Shown piece by piece: positions 8,321 to 18,623 of a DNA stretch of 64,000 bases. The notes beneath the pieces are model-generated. The model made no database searches and was not told the origin of the DNA. It worked only from the letters and a program-made list of their open reading frames with translations. How positions within the stretch are numbered: position 1 is the first letter of the stretch; every line of letters begins with the position of its first letter. Both the position numbers and the translations under genes were made by a program. Source of the stretch: Limnohabitans sp. JirII-31. Its GTDB lineage: Bacteria > Pseudomonadota > Gammaproteobacteria > Burkholderiales > Burkholderiaceae_C. The stretch spans positions 1-64,000 of the forward strand of contig NZ_NESA01000006.1 in the NCBI RefSeq assembly GCF_002778315.1. Reading direction: 5' to 3'.

Positions 8321-10843
8321 ATGTTCAAACAACGTTTATCCACCCCATTTCAACCCTTGGTCGCCCGCTGGAACCGATGGTGGCGACAGCAAAGCCCAAG
8401 CAAACAAGACCGTTTCGCATTGATGGGGCCATTGGCTGCCGTGGTGTTGTTTTTGGTTGCCATCACCACGGCACTTTGGTATTTGAAGTACGAAGAACTC
8501 GACCGCGAGCAAGAGATCGTTCGCCGCGACGTGGAGTACGCCCAGCAGCGCTTGCGTTTGCGTTTGCTGGAACGCCAGGAACAGATCATGCGCATCGCGC
8601 GTGATGTCGCTAACCGCGAAACCAATCCACAAGAGTTTGTCAGCGAAGCTAACTCACTGTTAGACCAAAGCCCCGAGCTATCGAGTCTGACGTGGCTCGA
8701 CACACGCCGTCGCGTACGTGCCACCGACTCCAGCGCAAGTGCCAATCCAGCCATGATTCACCAAACAGGTGATGTGCTGACGCAAACCGAAACCAAAGAC
8801 ACTTTTGATTTGGCCCATGCATTGCTACAGCCGGTCTATTCACAGCCGATCAAGCAAGCCACCGCCTTGCAGGGTCAGGTCAGCCAATTGCAGTTGCAAG
8901 TACCCATCGTCAACCACACCAAGTTTGAAGGTGTGATCTTGGCGGAGTACCCGTTGGATGGCATTTTTCGCTACGTCGTGCCCAACGAGATCACGAGCAA
9001 ATACGCGGTGTCTCTGCGTGATGTGAACAACACCGTGTTGGCGGGGCAAGCCAACATGCCGGGTCCCAAGGTCAGCGAGGTGCTGCCCTGGCTCAACCGC
9101 ACCAACGACTACGAAGTACCTGTCACGCCCGTGGGTTATGCGCTCACCTTGCATGCGCGGGCTTACCGCACCTCACAAGGCCTGATTGGCAATGGCGTGT
9201 TCTGGTTGGTGACCGCCTTGAGTTTGATGACGGCCTGGATGTTGATTGGCACCTGGCGTCACACACGACGCCGTGTGCAAGCTCAGCAAGCCTTGGTGGC
9301 AGAGACTAACTTTCGTCGCGCCATGGAAAACTCGGTGCTCACCGGCATGCGCGCCATGGACCTCAAAGGTCGCATCACTTATGTGAACACGGCGTTTTGC
9401 CAAATGACGGGGTGGACCGAGGAGGAGTTGGTGGGGTGTACACCCCCCTTCCCTTACTGGCCAGACCAAGACAGGGTGAGTCTGGAGCAAAAGCTGCAAC
9501 TCGAGCTACAGGGCAACACCACATCCAGTGGGTTTCAGGTGCGCGTCAAGCGCAAAGACGGCCATTTGTTTGACGCACGTTTGTATGTGTCACCACTGAT
9601 TGATGCCTTGGGGCAGCAAACGGGCTGGATGACATCCATGACCGACATCACCGAACCCAACCGCATTCGCGAGCAGTTGTCAGCGTCGCATGACCGCTTC
9701 ACCACCGTGCTGGAAGGCTTGGACGCATCCGTCTCGGTGGCCCCGCTAGGCAGTCAAGAACTGCTGTTTGCCAACAAGCTGTATCGACAATGGTTTCAGG
9801 TGTCTAGCGAAGGGCACCTCAGCTTGGTCGCTCAAGCTGGGCAGCCTAAGCAAGTGCCGTATGAAGAAAACGGCAACCAGAACGGTGAGGCCGATGACCC
9901 TCTGGTCGGCTTTCCTACCGACGAGTTGACCGAAGGCTCCAGTGAGAACGCCGAAATTTATGTGCCCTCGCTGAACAAATGGCTGGAGGTGCGTTCACGC
10001 TACCTGAATTGGGTCGATGGACGTTTGGCTCAAATGGTGATTGCGACCGACATCACGCCGCGCCGCCAAGCAGAAGAACAATCTCAGGCACAGGCGGAAC
10101 GCGCACAGTCGGCCAGCCGCTTGATCACCATGGGTGAAATGGCGTCCAGCGTGGCGCATGAACTGAATCAGCCGCTGACAGCCATCAACAATTACTGCAA
10201 CGGCATGGTCTCGCGCATCAAGTCAAACAATTTGATGGAAGAGGACCTGCTCAAAGCCTTGGAAAAAACCGCACATCAGGCGCAACGCGCGGGGCAGATC
10301 ATTCAGCGCATCCGCACCTTTGTGAAGCGCAGCGAGCCCAACCGCACGGAGTCGGATGTGGCGCACATGGTGACGGAAGCGGTTGAATTGGCAGACATTG
10401 AATTGCGCCGTCGCCAGGTGCGCCTGACCCAGGTGGTGGCGGCACGGGTGCCAAAACTCCACGTCGATCCCATCTTGATTGAACAAGTGCTGGTCAATTT
10501 GATGAAGAACGCCGCCGAATCGGTGGACCTGGCCCAGCGCCCGATGCCTGGACGCAATGTGGAACTCAAAGTGGTGCCCCGTGTCGAAGAAGGACAACCC
10601 GTGGTGGAGTTTTCGGTCAGTGACACTGGGCGCGGCCTCGCCCCTGAAGTGATGGAGCGCTTGTTTGAAGCCTTCTTCTCGACCAAACCGGAAGGTATGG
10701 GCATTGGCCTGAATTTGTGCCGCAGCATCGTCGAATCTCACCAGGGCAGGATGAAAGCTGAGAACCTCTACAATGCGAACGAAATTACGGGCTGCCGCTT
10801 TTCCTTCTGGATACCGGCCCGTACCGTCGGAGCATCTGCATGA
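8321..10843 (+). CDS. Membrane-bound PAS-domain sensor histidine kinase
   Basis: About 840 residues: a membrane segment near 34-53, a periplasmic region of about 230 residues, a second membrane segment near 290-312, a PAS domain (about 325-445, with a PAC tail containing MTSMTDITE), a second PAS-like region (about 450-590), then HisKA with phospho-acceptor His613 in SSVAHELNQPL, and an ATPase domain with NLMKNAAES, DTGRGL and GMGIGLNLCRSIV. The H-box and ATPase resemble the FixL/DctB/TtrS group. An in-frame ATG at 8273 gives 16 more residues; I prefer 8321 because the earlier one lies in the promoter-like stretch, but neither has a good ribosome site. The stop overlaps the regulator start by four bases. 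The divergent position suggests, but does not prove, control of the PDH operon. Confidence 0.88.
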   Translation: MFKQRLSTPFQPLVARWNRWWRQQSPSKQDRFALMGPLAAVVLFLVAITTALWYLKYEELDREQEIVRRDVEYAQQRLRLRLLERQEQIMRIARDVANRETNPQEFVSEANSLLDQSPELSSLTWLDTRRRVRATDSSASANPAMIHQTGDVLTQTETKDTFDLAHALLQPVYSQPIKQATALQGQVSQLQLQVPIVNHTKFEGVILAEYPLDGIFRYVVPNEITSKYAVSLRDVNNTVLAGQANMPGPKVSEVLPWLNRTNDYEVPVTPVGYALTLHARAYRTSQGLIGNGVFWLVTALSLMTAWMLIGTWRHTRRRVQAQQALVAETNFRRAMENSVLTGMRAMDLKGRITYVNTAFCQMTGWTEEELVGCTPPFPYWPDQDRVSLEQKLQLELQGNTTSSGFQVRVKRKDGHLFDARLYVSPLIDALGQQTGWMTSMTDITEPNRIREQLSASHDRFTTVLEGLDASVSVAPLGSQELLFANKLYRQWFQVSSEGHLSLVAQAGQPKQVPYEENGNQNGEADDPLVGFPTDELTEGSSENAEIYVPSLNKWLEVRSRYLNWVDGRLAQMVIATDITPRRQAEEQSQAQAERAQSASRLITMGEMASSVAHELNQPLTAINNYCNGMVSRIKSNNLMEEDLLKALEKTAHQAQRAGQIIQRIRTFVKRSEPNRTESDVAHMVTEAVELADIELRRRQVRLTQVVAARVPKLHVDPILIEQVLVNLMKNAAESVDLAQRPMPGRNVELKVVPRVEEGQPVVEFSVSDTGRGLAPEVMERLFEAFFSTKPEGMGIGLNLCRSIVESHQGRMKAENLYNANEITGCRFSFWIPARTVGASA

Positions 10844-11466
10844 GTTTGATTCCCAAAAAAGGTACGGTCTACGTCGTTGATGATGACGAGGCTGTGCGCG
10901 ATTCGTTGCAATGGTTGTTAGAGGGCAAGGACTACCGCGTCCGCTGCTTTGATTCCGCTGAAACTTTTTTGAGCCGCTATGACGCGCGTGAAGTGGCCTG
11001 CTTGATTGTTGACATCCGCATGGGTGGCATGACAGGCCTGGAACTGCAAGACAAACTGATCGAGCGCAAATCTCCTTTGCCCATTGTGTTCATTACCGGC
11101 CACGGCGATGTGCCCATGGCTGTGAACACCATGAAAAAAGGGGCCATGGACTTCATCCAAAAGCCCTTCAAAGAAGACGAGCTCGTCAGCTTGGTCGAGC
11201 GCATGCTGGAGCACGCCAAAGACGCCTTTGCCGACTTCCAGCAAGCGGCCAGCCGTGATGCCTTGATGGCCAAGCTGACCGGACGTGAAGCCCAAGTGCT
11301 AGAGCGCATCGTGGCCGGACGTCTGAACAAGCAAATTGCCGACGATTTGGGCATCAGCATCAAAACGGTGGAAGCGCACCGCGCCAACATCATGGAAAAG
11401 CTCAATGCCAACACCGTGGCCGACTTGTTGAAAACGGCCTTGGGTCAAACTGCCGCCAAAGCCTGA
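10840..11466 (+). CDS. FixJ/NarL-type response regulator transcription factor
   Basis: A 208-residue two-domain regulator. The receiver domain (about 8-125) has the acidic pocket VVDDDEA, phospho-acceptor Asp58 ([10 protein letters not shown]), Thr86 and Lys108 (QKPF). The C-terminal LuxR-type helix-turn-helix (about 140-205) contains [20 protein letters not shown] and [17 protein letters not shown]. The pairing is FixL/FixJ- or TtrS/TtrR-like. It overlaps the kinase gene by ATGA and so is translationally coupled to it, and a terminator follows. Likely targets are the adjacent divergent promoter and possibly other genes of central carbon metabolism (inference from position only). Confidence 0.92.
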   Translation: MSLIPKKGTVYVVDDDEAVRDSLQWLLEGKDYRVRCFDSAETFLSRYDAREVACLIVDIRMGGMTGLELQDKLIERKSPLPIVFITGHGDVPMAVNTMKKGAMDFIQKPFKEDELVSLVERMLEHAKDAFADFQQAASRDALMAKLTGREAQVLERIVAGRLNKQIADDLGISIKTVEAHRANIMEKLNANTVADLLKTALGQTAAKA

Positions 11467-11490
11467 GTCCCCGGCCTTTCACGTAACCAT

Positions 11491-11515
11491 GACGCCCGTT
11501 CTCTACGGGCGTTTT
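11491..11515 (+). terminator. Rho-independent terminator after the two-component genes
   Basis: A perfect 8-bp stem (ACGCCCGT at 11492-11499, ACGGGCGT at 11505-11512) with loop TCTCT is followed by TTT. It lies 25 bases after the regulator stop and only 16 bases before the folD start, so it separates the two units, though folD readthrough remains possible. Confidence 0.8.
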
Positions 11516-11530
11516 CACTTCTCTTTGACC

Positions 11531-12391
11531 ATGACCGCACAACGCATCGACGGCAACGCCCTCTCTCAACAACTGCGCGCCCAAGTGGCCGCAGACACCG
11601 CAGCGCTCAAGGCCCAAGGCCTCACCCCTGGCTTGGCCGTGGTACTGGTGGGCGACAACCCTGCCAGCCAGGTCTATGTGCGCAACAAGGTCAAGGCCTG
11701 TCAAGATGCGGGTTTGCATTCGGTGCTTGAAAAATACGAGGCCACGATGAGCGAGGCTGATTTGTTGGCGCGTGTCGAAGCGCTCAACAACGACCCACTC
11801 ATCCACGGGATCTTGGTGCAACTGCCCTTGCCTGCTCACATCGACGCACAAAAGGTGATTGAAGCCATCAGCCCAGCCAAGGACGTGGACGGTTTTCACA
11901 TCGCCAGCGCAGGTGCTTTGATGACGGGCATGCCAGGGTTTTGGCCCTGTACGCCTTATGGCTGTATGAAGATGCTCGAGAGCATTGGCTACAACTTGCG
12001 CGGCAAGCATGCGGTGGTGATTGGCCGCAGCAACATCGTGGGCAAACCCATGGCGCTGATGCTGTTGCAACAAAACGCCACAGTCACCATTTGCCACAGC
12101 GCCACGCCCGACCTGAAGGTGCACACCTTGCAGGCCGACGTGATCGTGGCGGCGGTGGGCAAGCGCAATGTGCTGACGGCAGACATGGTCAAACCCGGTG
12201 CCGTGGTGCTGGACGTGGGCATGAACCGCAATGCAGAAGGCAAGCTGTGTGGCGATGTCGACTTTGACGGTGTGAGCCAAGTGGCCAGCTACATCACCCC
12301 CGTGCCAGGAGGTGTGGGCCCAATGACCATCACCATGTTGCTGGTGAACACCTTGGAATCGGCCAAGCGGGCCTTATCTGCTCAGCACTGA
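11531..12391 (+). CDS. folD: Bifunctional methylenetetrahydrofolate dehydrogenase / cyclohydrolase
   Basis: A 286-residue FolD, which interconverts 5,10-methylene-THF and 10-formyl-THF with NADP+ to supply one-carbon units. The catalytic Tyr49-x3-Lys53 lies in the YVRNK motif, the substrate loop in ILVQLPLP and KDVDGFH, the NADP fold in GRSNIVGKP, and the C-terminal signature in [11 protein letters not shown]. The ATG at 11531 (MTAQRIDG) was chosen because the longer frame would start inside the terminator hairpin. It is followed after 18 bases by prlC on the same strand, probably as a two-gene unit. Confidence 0.97.
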   Translation: MTAQRIDGNALSQQLRAQVAADTAALKAQGLTPGLAVVLVGDNPASQVYVRNKVKACQDAGLHSVLEKYEATMSEADLLARVEALNNDPLIHGILVQLPLPAHIDAQKVIEAISPAKDVDGFHIASAGALMTGMPGFWPCTPYGCMKMLESIGYNLRGKHAVVIGRSNIVGKPMALMLLQQNATVTICHSATPDLKVHTLQADVIVAAVGKRNVLTADMVKPGAVVLDVGMNRNAEGKLCGDVDFDGVSQVASYITPVPGGVGPMTITMLLVNTLESAKRALSAQH

Positions 12392-12409
12392 ATCAAAGAA
12401 ATTTTCTAC

Positions 12410-14455
12410 ATGTCACACGCCAACCCGCTGCTCAATTTCACAGACCATCCCCTGTTTGACGCCATTCGGCCTGAGCACATTGCACCGGCGCTTGACCCGC
12501 TGCTGGCCGATGCCAACCTGGCCCTCGAAAAAGTCACCGCCGCCGAGTTTCCTGCGGATTGGCAAGCGATTGCCGGCGTGCTGGATGTGGCCACTGAAAA
12601 GCTCAGCCGTGCGTGGGGCGCCATCAGCCATTTGCACTCGGTGGCCGACACACCCGAGTTGCGCGCCGCATATACCGAAGCCTTGCCATGCGTGACCGAG
12701 TTTTGGACCCGTCTGGGGGCTGATGAACGCTTGTACGCCAAGTACAAAGCTGTTCCCCTGAGCAGCCTCAACGCCGAGCAGCAACGCGCCCACACACTGG
12801 CCATGCGCAACTTTGTGCTGTCAGGTGCAGAGCTTGAAGGCGCAGCCAAAGAGCGCTTTGCCGCCATTCAAGAGCGCCTGGCGGAGGTGAGCCAAAAGTT
12901 CAGCGAGAACGTGCTGGACGCAACCGACCAGTGGTCGCTCGTCGTCAATGCCGATGCGTTGGCTGGCGTGCCTGACGATGTGTTGCAGGCCACACGCGCC
13001 GCCGCTGACAAAGACGGCGTGGCCGGTCACAAATTGAATTTGAAAATGCCCTGCTATCTGCCGGTGATGCAGTTTGCCCACAGCTCCGCCTTGCGCGAAA
13101 AGCTCTACCGCGCCTACGCCACGCGGGCCTCTGACCAATCAGAAGCGGTGCAAGCGGGCAAGACCGAGCAAGACAACACGCCCTGGATCCAAGACATCTT
13201 GACGCTGCGCCAAGAAGAAGCACAGCTGTTGGGTTACGCCAACCACGCCGAAGTCTCGTTGGCAACGAAGATGGCCCAATCGCCCGCCGAGGTGATGGCC
13301 TTCTTGCGTGACCTGGCACAACGTGCCCGTCCCTTTGCTGAAAAAGATGTGGCCGAAATGCGCGCCTTTGCCGCCGAGCACCTGAACCTGGCAGAACCTC
13401 AAGCCTGGGACTGGCCCTACATCGGGGAAAAGCTCAAAGAAGCGCGCTACGCCTTCAGCGAGCAAGAGGTCAAGCCCTACTTCACAGCGCCTAAGGTATT
13501 GGCAGGTTTGTTCAAAATTGTGGAGACCTTGTTTGAAGTGAGCATCCGTCGCGACAGCGCACCGGTGTGGCACCCTGCGGTCGAGTTTTACCGGATTGAA
13601 CGTGCAGGTCAGTTGGTCGGTCAGTTCTACCTCGACCCAGGGTCGCGCTCAGGCAAACGCGGCGGCGCTTGGATGGACGACGTCCGCGCCCGCTGGCTGC
13701 GCCCCGACAACCAACAACTACAAACCCCCGTGGCGCATTTGGTGTGTAACTTTGCTGAGGGCGTGGGTGGCAAACCACCCCTGCTCACACACGACGATGT
13801 GATCACCCTGTTCCACGAATGTGGGCATGGCTTACACCACCTGCTCACCCAAATTAACGAGCGCGATGTGTCTGGCATCAGCGGTGTGGAATGGGATGCG
13901 GTGGAGCTGCCCAGCCAATTCATGGAAAACTTTTGCTGGGAATGGAGCGTGCTGCGCCACATGACAGCACATGTGGACACGGGCGAACCCCTGCCACGCG
14001 CACTGTTCGACAAAATGCTGGCCGCCAAGAACTTCCAAAGTGGTTTGCAAACCTTGCGTCAAATTGAGTTCTCGTTGTTCGACATGCGCTTGCATACCGA
14101 ACCATCTGCCGCCCAAGACGTGATGCAGGTGCTGCGCGAGGTGCGTGCTGAGGTGGCCGTGCTGCCCTCACCCAACTGGGGGCGCACGCCGCATACCTTT
14201 AGCCACATCTTTGCGGGTGGTTATTCCGCTGGCTATTACAGCTACAAGTGGGCCGAGGTGCTGAGCGCCGATGCTTACGCTGCCTTTGAAGAAACCGTGG
14301 GTGCCGACGGTGAGCCCAGTGTGGAGACGGGTCGCCGTTATCGCAGGGAAATTTTGGAAGCCGGGGGCAGTCGCCCGGCCATGGCGTCGTTCAAAGCGTT
14401 TCGTGGCCGCGAGCCAAAACTGGATGCTTTGTTGCGCCACCAAGGTATGGCCTGA
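12410..14455 (+). CDS. prlC: Oligopeptidase A (M3 family metallopeptidase)
   Basis: A 681-residue cytoplasmic zinc peptidase that degrades short peptides, including cleaved signal peptides. The zinc motif HECGHGLHH places His469, Glu470 and His473 in the typical M3 position, and the third ligand is expected in the WDAVELPSQFMENF block about 25 residues later. The length matches E. coli OpdA/PrlC (680 residues). It follows folD by 18 bases. Its 3' end faces rpiA with a 21-base gap and no clear terminator. Confidence 0.95.
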   Translation: MSHANPLLNFTDHPLFDAIRPEHIAPALDPLLADANLALEKVTAAEFPADWQAIAGVLDVATEKLSRAWGAISHLHSVADTPELRAAYTEALPCVTEFWTRLGADERLYAKYKAVPLSSLNAEQQRAHTLAMRNFVLSGAELEGAAKERFAAIQERLAEVSQKFSENVLDATDQWSLVVNADALAGVPDDVLQATRAAADKDGVAGHKLNLKMPCYLPVMQFAHSSALREKLYRAYATRASDQSEAVQAGKTEQDNTPWIQDILTLRQEEAQLLGYANHAEVSLATKMAQSPAEVMAFLRDLAQRARPFAEKDVAEMRAFAAEHLNLAEPQAWDWPYIGEKLKEARYAFSEQEVKPYFTAPKVLAGLFKIVETLFEVSIRRDSAPVWHPAVEFYRIERAGQLVGQFYLDPGSRSGKRGGAWMDDVRARWLRPDNQQLQTPVAHLVCNFAEGVGGKPPLLTHDDVITLFHECGHGLHHLLTQINERDVSGISGVEWDAVELPSQFMENFCWEWSVLRHMTAHVDTGEPLPRALFDKMLAAKNFQSGLQTLRQIEFSLFDMRLHTEPSAAQDVMQVLREVRAEVAVLPSPNWGRTPHTFSHIFAGGYSAGYYSYKWAEVLSADAYAAFEETVGADGEPSVETGRRYRREILEAGGSRPAMASFKAFRGREPKLDALLRHQGMA

Positions 14456-14476
14456 GAAAACCTTGAAACATCAGGC

Positions 14477-15175
14477 TTAGAACTTCAAGGTCTTGACGCC
14501 TGTCAAGGTGCCCAGCAAACACACTTGGGCTTTTTGATGGGCAAAGACCCCGACCGTCACCACGCCAGGCCATTGGCTGACCACGGTTTCAAAGGTCAAG
14601 GGATCGTCAATTTTCAGGCCTGTCACGTCGACGATGTGCTGCCCGTTGTCAGTGACCAGCGCTTGGCCATTTTTCAAACGCACCGTGGCCATGCCGCCCA
14701 TGGCTGCGAATTGGCGGATCACACGGGCAGTGGCCATGGGAATGACCTCCACCGGCAATGGAAAAGCACCCAAGGTGTCGACCAATTTGCTCTCATCCGC
14801 AATGCAAACAAACATCTTGGACTGAGCCGCCACAATCTTTTCGCGGGTCAATGCCGCACCCCCGCCTTTGACCATGTAACCCTGGTGATCAATCTCGTCG
14901 GCACCGTCGATGTAGACCGACAAACTGTCCACGTCTGACGCTTCAAACACCGCAATGCCACAAGCCTTGAGACGTTCGGTGGACGCGACAGAGCTGGACA
15001 CCGCACCTTTGATTTGGTCTTTGATGGTCGCCAGTGCATCGATGAATTTGTTCACCGTCGACCCCGTGCCCACGCCGACCACCTCGCCGGGCACCACGTA
15101 TTGCAAGGCAGCTTGGCCAACCAAGGTTTTGAGTTCGTCTTGGCTCAAGGGGGCAGAAGATGTGGGGGTGCTCAT
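14477..15175 (-). CDS. rpiA: Ribose-5-phosphate isomerase A
   Basis: A 232-residue enzyme of the non-oxidative pentose phosphate pathway, interconverting ribose-5-phosphate and ribulose-5-phosphate. Family motifs are [13 protein letters not shown] (phosphate loop), [17 protein letters not shown] and [11 protein letters not shown], with the catalytic Asp and Glu in the DGADE segment. The start MSTPTSS at 15175 was preferred to a longer frame that would overlap the divergent pyrD start. The rpiA and pyrD starts are only 41 bases apart, so their promoters must be compact and back to back. Confidence 0.96.
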   Translation of the reverse strand: MSTPTSSAPLSQDELKTLVGQAALQYVVPGEVVGVGTGSTVNKFIDALATIKDQIKGAVSSSVASTERLKACGIAVFEASDVDSLSVYIDGADEIDHQGYMVKGGGAALTREKIVAAQSKMFVCIADESKLVDTLGAFPLPVEVIPMATARVIRQFAAMGGMATVRLKNGQALVTDNGQHIVDVTGLKIDDPLTFETVVSQWPGVVTVGVFAHQKAQVCLLGTLTGVKTLKF

Positions 15176-15216
15176 GGGCGAAAATCCAGGGTTCAATTCA
15201 AAGCTTGAGATTATCC

Positions 15217-16296
15217 ATGTCGTTGTTCCCCTATTCGTTGGCCCGCCCCGTTCTGTTTTCGATGGATGCAGAAACCGCACACGATCTCACCTTGTCGATG
15301 CTGGCGCGCACGCAAAACACACCGCTGCAATGGGCCTACGGCCAATCGCGCATCGCCGACCCCATCACCCTGGCCGGCTTGACGTTTCCCAACCGTGTGG
15401 GCTTGGGCGCAGGGCTAGACAAAAACGCGCGCTGCATCGACGGCTTGGCCGCAATTGGGTTTGGCTTTGTGGAGGTGGGAACGGTCACCCCCAAGGGACA
15501 GCCAGGGAACCCCAAACCACGTATGTTTCGCTTGCCGCAAGCCAACGCACTGATCAACCGCCTGGGCTTCAACAACGAGGGCTTGGAAGCTTTTATTGCC
15601 AACGTCCAACAAGCCAAGTTCCGCCAACACAGTGGCACGCCCATGTTGCTGGGTTTGAACATTGGCAAAAACGGAGCCACCCCGAATGAGCGTGCCGCCG
15701 ATGATTACCTGACTTGCCTAGACGGCGTCTACCCCTATGCAGACTACGTGACAGTCAATATCTCTAGCCCCAACACCAAAAACTTGCGCGCCCTGCAAAG
15801 CGATGAGGCCCTGGATGCGCTCATCAGCACCTTGGCCAAACGACGCGACACTTTGGCGCAGCAATACAACAAGCAAGTGCCGGTGTTCATCAAGATCGCC
15901 CCCGATTTGGATGAAGCCCAAGTGGCCGTGATTGCGGCCACCCTGCAACGCCATTGCATGACCCGTGGGCAATCCGCCGCGACGGCCTCTTGGGGCGTGG
16001 TGGCCACCAACACCACCATTGCCCGCGATGCGGTGCAAGGACTGCCCTTCGGGGAAGAAACTGGCGGGCTGTCTGGTGCGCCGGTGTTTGAGAAAAGCAA
16101 TGCAGTGATTCGTCAATTGCGCGCGGCCTTAGGGCCAGATGTCCCCATCATTGGGGTGGGCGGAATTTTCAGCGGCACAGATGCCGTGGCAAAAATCAAG
16201 GCCGGGGCTAATGTGGTTCAGATCTACACCGGGTTGATTTACAAGGGACCGGCGTTGGTGAAAGAGGCCGCACGGGCCATCCGCGATCAAGCCTGA
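15217..16296 (+). CDS. pyrD: Dihydroorotate dehydrogenase (quinone), class 2
   Basis: A 359-residue FMN enzyme of de novo pyrimidine synthesis that oxidises dihydroorotate to orotate with ubiquinone. The N-terminal helix ([17 protein letters not shown]) is the membrane-attachment segment of class 2 enzymes. The catalytic Ser183 lies in [13 protein letters not shown] contacts are in GLGAGLDKN, the KIAPDL segment and the C-terminal [10 protein letters not shown] motif. The ATG at 15217 is the first that starts at the conserved [11 protein letters not shown]. The stop directly abuts the stop of the convergent NlpC gene with no spare base. Confidence 0.96.
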   Translation: MSLFPYSLARPVLFSMDAETAHDLTLSMLARTQNTPLQWAYGQSRIADPITLAGLTFPNRVGLGAGLDKNARCIDGLAAIGFGFVEVGTVTPKGQPGNPKPRMFRLPQANALINRLGFNNEGLEAFIANVQQAKFRQHSGTPMLLGLNIGKNGATPNERAADDYLTCLDGVYPYADYVTVNISSPNTKNLRALQSDEALDALISTLAKRRDTLAQQYNKQVPVFIKIAPDLDEAQVAVIAATLQRHCMTRGQSAATASWGVVATNTTIARDAVQGLPFGEETGGLSGAPVFEKSNAVIRQLRAALGPDVPIIGVGGIFSGTDAVAKIKAGANVVQIYTGLIYKGPALVKEAARAIRDQA

Positions 16297-16806
16297 TCAA
16301 GCCAATAGGGTTCGGTAGCCTTGAAAGCGCCGAGCCCAATAACGCCGACTCAGTAACTCAGCGGTAACGCCCGTTTTTTCGTTGGCAGCATGGATGAATT
16401 TGTCCGATCCGATGTAGATGCCCACATGAGAAAACGGACTGCCCAGGGTGTTGAAAAAAACCAAGTCACCCGGACTGGCTTGCTCTGGCGGAACCACGCG
16501 CGCAGCACGCGCCATGTCAAAGGCACTGCCTTTGATGGCGATGCCAGCCGACTCTTGGTAGACAAAGCTCACCAGGCCTGAGCAATCAAACCCGGTGTGC
16601 AGCTTTTTACCGCCATAGGTGTACCCCCGATCCAGCATGGCCATGGCATGCATCACGATGTCTTGTCGCTTGGAAGAGCGCACCTGACTTGGCGATGGTT
16701 CCTGACGGCTTGGAGCAGGCAACAGATACGTTGTGTCTGTTGAGCAGCCCCACAGAAGAGAGACCCCCACTGACGTCAGCAAGAAACGACGGTTCATCAT
16801 CTCCAT
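16297..16806 (-). CDS. NlpC/P60-family lipoprotein, putative cell-wall endopeptidase
   Basis: A 169-residue secreted protein. A lipobox LLWGC puts the lipidated Cys at 21 after the ATG at 16806. The catalytic triad is visible: Cys75 in GFDCSGLVSF, His127 in SHVGIYIG and His139 in FIHAAN. It resembles the E. coli MepS/NlpC group that cuts peptidoglycan cross-links. The N-terminus has several candidate starts (GTG 16818, ATG 16806, 16800, 16797); I chose 16806, and the lipobox is present with any of them. It follows the FAD oxidoreductase by 15 bases on the same strand, with which it may be co-transcribed without an obvious functional link. Confidence 0.9.
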   Translation of the reverse strand: MEMMNRRFLLTSVGVSLLWGCSTDTTYLLPAPSRQEPSPSQVRSSKRQDIVMHAMAMLDRGYTYGGKKLHTGFDCSGLVSFVYQESAGIAIKGSAFDMARAARVVPPEQASPGDLVFFNTLGSPFSHVGIYIGSDKFIHAANEKTGVTAELLSRRYWARRFQGYRTLLA

Positions 16807-16821
16807 GGTCTGCGTCACGTG

Positions 16822-17946
16822 TTACCCACCCAATGTGTGTACAACTGCTGTGCCGATGGCCAACGAGCTGGTCAAACCTGGAGACTCAATACCAAACAGA
16901 TTGACCAAGCCAGGGATACCGTGTACCTGAGGACCTTGGATGCAAAAGTCGGCCGCAGCGTCATGCGGTCCAGAAATCTTGGGTCTAATTCCCGCATAGC
17001 CCGCCTGCAAGGCCCCATCAGCCAAAGCGGGCCAATACTTGCGGACCTCTTGGTAAAAAGCCTGCTCGTGCTCAGCAGAGACAACCAAGTCATCGGGCGA
17101 GTCCACCCACTGCACGTCGGGACCAAACTTGGCTTGCCCTCCTAAATCGAGCGTGAGATGAACGCCCAAACCCGCGGCTTGTGGCACCGGGTAGATCAAG
17201 CGTGAAAACGGCGATTTGCCAGACAGGGTGAAGTAATTGCCCTTGGCGAAAAACGCTTGGGGCACATGGCCGGGAGCAAGTCCTTCAAACTTGGCAGCCA
17301 ACCAAGGTGCTGTCAATCCAGCGGCATTGACCACGGTTTGGGCCATCAACTCAGTGCCATCGACCATGCGCACCACGATGCCTTCAGGCGTACAGACGGC
17401 ACCCGCGACCGGGGAGTTCAATGCCACCAAGCCACCTGCATTTTCAAAATCACCTTGCAGGCTGAGCATCAACCCATGACTGTCCACAATGCCCGTGCTC
17501 GGCGAATGTACCGCCGCAACACAGGCCAGGGCAGGCTCCATCGTTTGAGCCTCAGCAGCATTTAACAACCGCAAGTCAGTCACTCCGTTGGCCTGGGCTT
17601 TGGCCATGATGGCATGCAGCGTCGGCACTTGGTCGGGGTGGGTCGCGACAATCAACTTGCCACAGCGTTGGTGGGCAATGCAGCGCTCAAGCGAATAGGC
17701 ATAGAGCATGTCGCGCCCCTGCACGCACAACTGGGCCTTGAGAGAGCCTTGAGGGTAATAAATGCCAGCGTGAATCACCTCACTGTTGCGCGAACTGGTG
17801 CCGGTTCCAATCGCATCAGCGGCTTCAAGCACCATCCATTCACGACTCGACTCTGGCGCAGCTTGTATCAAAGCCCGTGCCACAGCCAATCCCACCACGC
17901 CCGCACCAATCACCAACCCATCAACTTTGTCCAAATTGCACTCCAA
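16822..17946 (-). CDS. FAD-dependent oxidoreductase, L-2-hydroxyglutarate oxidase-like
   Basis: A 374-residue DAO-family flavoprotein. The FAD-binding motif is GAGVVGLA at 14-21, and the [20 protein letters not shown] segment is characteristic of the LhgO/L2HGDH branch. The likely reaction is oxidation of L-2-hydroxyglutarate (or a related 2-hydroxy acid) to the 2-keto acid, with electrons passed to the quinone pool. The exact substrate cannot be fixed from sequence alone. The gene lies after the phasin terminator and before the NlpC lipoprotein. Confidence 0.8.
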   Translation of the reverse strand: MECNLDKVDGLVIGAGVVGLAVARALIQAAPESSREWMVLEAADAIGTGTSSRNSEVIHAGIYYPQGSLKAQLCVQGRDMLYAYSLERCIAHQRCGKLIVATHPDQVPTLHAIMAKAQANGVTDLRLLNAAEAQTMEPALACVAAVHSPSTGIVDSHGLMLSLQGDFENAGGLVALNSPVAGAVCTPEGIVVRMVDGTELMAQTVVNAAGLTAPWLAAKFEGLAPGHVPQAFFAKGNYFTLSGKSPFSRLIYPVPQAAGLGVHLTLDLGGQAKFGPDVQWVDSPDDLVVSAEHEQAFYQEVRKYWPALADGALQAGYAGIRPKISGPHDAAADFCIQGPQVHGIPGLVNLFGIESPGLTSSLAIGTAVVHTLGG

Positions 17947-17965
17947 GAAAGTATGGCTATTTGAC

Positions 17966-17995
17966 CAAAAAAAACGGCACCCGAAGGTGCCGTTT
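17966..17995 (-). terminator. Rho-independent terminator after phaP
   Basis: A perfect 10-bp stem (AAACGGCACC at 17972-17981, GGTGCCGTTT at 17986-17995) with loop CGAA. On the minus strand it continues into a T run (A run at 17966-17974 on the plus strand). It lies 24 bases after the phasin stop and isolates phaP as a single-gene unit. Confidence 0.9.
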
Positions 17996-18019
17996 CAAAG
18001 CCTTGGAAGACTTGAACAA

Positions 18020-18565
18020 TCAACGCTTTTTAGCAGCCGTCTTGCCAGCATTCAGGGCTGTAGAAGCCATGTTTTTGTAGTTGGCTTCAGCCACATCGGT
18101 GGCTTGCTTGACAGCCTTTTGCACCGACTCCAGAGCATTGTTGCCAGCCGACACAGCCGTTTTGAAAGCAGCCACAGCAGCCTCAGAACCCGCAGGTGCA
18201 TTTTGGGTGGCGGTTTCAATCATGGAGGCGAAAGCTTTTTGCGCTTCAGCCATTTTTTCTTCAACCGCGCTGCTGAGGTGCGAACCAGTACCGGTTGCAA
18301 TTTCATAGAGGTGACGGTTGTAAGACACCGCTTTTTCAGCCAAAGGCTGGAACAAGCTGGCTTGCAGAGCCAACAGCTCTTGGGCGTCTTTCACGCTCAA
18401 AACCGATTGGGCTTGTTGTTGTGAGTCTGCCAAGGTGGACTTGGCAGCCGCCAAGTTCAGCTCAATCAATTGCTCTAGGCCAGAAAACGCCTTGTTGGTC
18501 AGGCCCACCAAGGTTTCCAAATTGGCTTTGTTGGCGGCGATCACTTGTTCAGGGGTCAGGGTCAT
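18020..18565 (-). CDS. phaP: Phasin (polyhydroxyalkanoate granule protein)
   Basis: A 181-residue, almost fully helical protein rich in Ala, Lys, Glu and Gln. The N-terminus TPEQVIAANKANLETLVGLT and the following amphipathic helix match the TIGR01841-type phasins of Burkholderiales. It coats polyhydroxybutyrate granules and controls their size and number, so its presence says the organism makes PHA. It has its own promoter, a TGC-rich operator candidate and a strong terminator. GGAG seven bases before the ATG supports the start. The PHA synthase genes are not in this window. Confidence 0.93.
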   Translation of the reverse strand: MTLTPEQVIAANKANLETLVGLTNKAFSGLEQLIELNLAAAKSTLADSQQQAQSVLSVKDAQELLALQASLFQPLAEKAVSYNRHLYEIATGTGSHLSSAVEEKMAEAQKAFASMIETATQNAPAGSEAAVAAFKTAVSAGNNALESVQKAVKQATDVAEANYKNMASTALNAGKTAAKKR

Positions 18566-18623
18566 GTCAATTCTCCAAAAAATGAAAAGGTCTGAATAAC
18601 TGCTCTGAATCTGCCCCGTGGGC

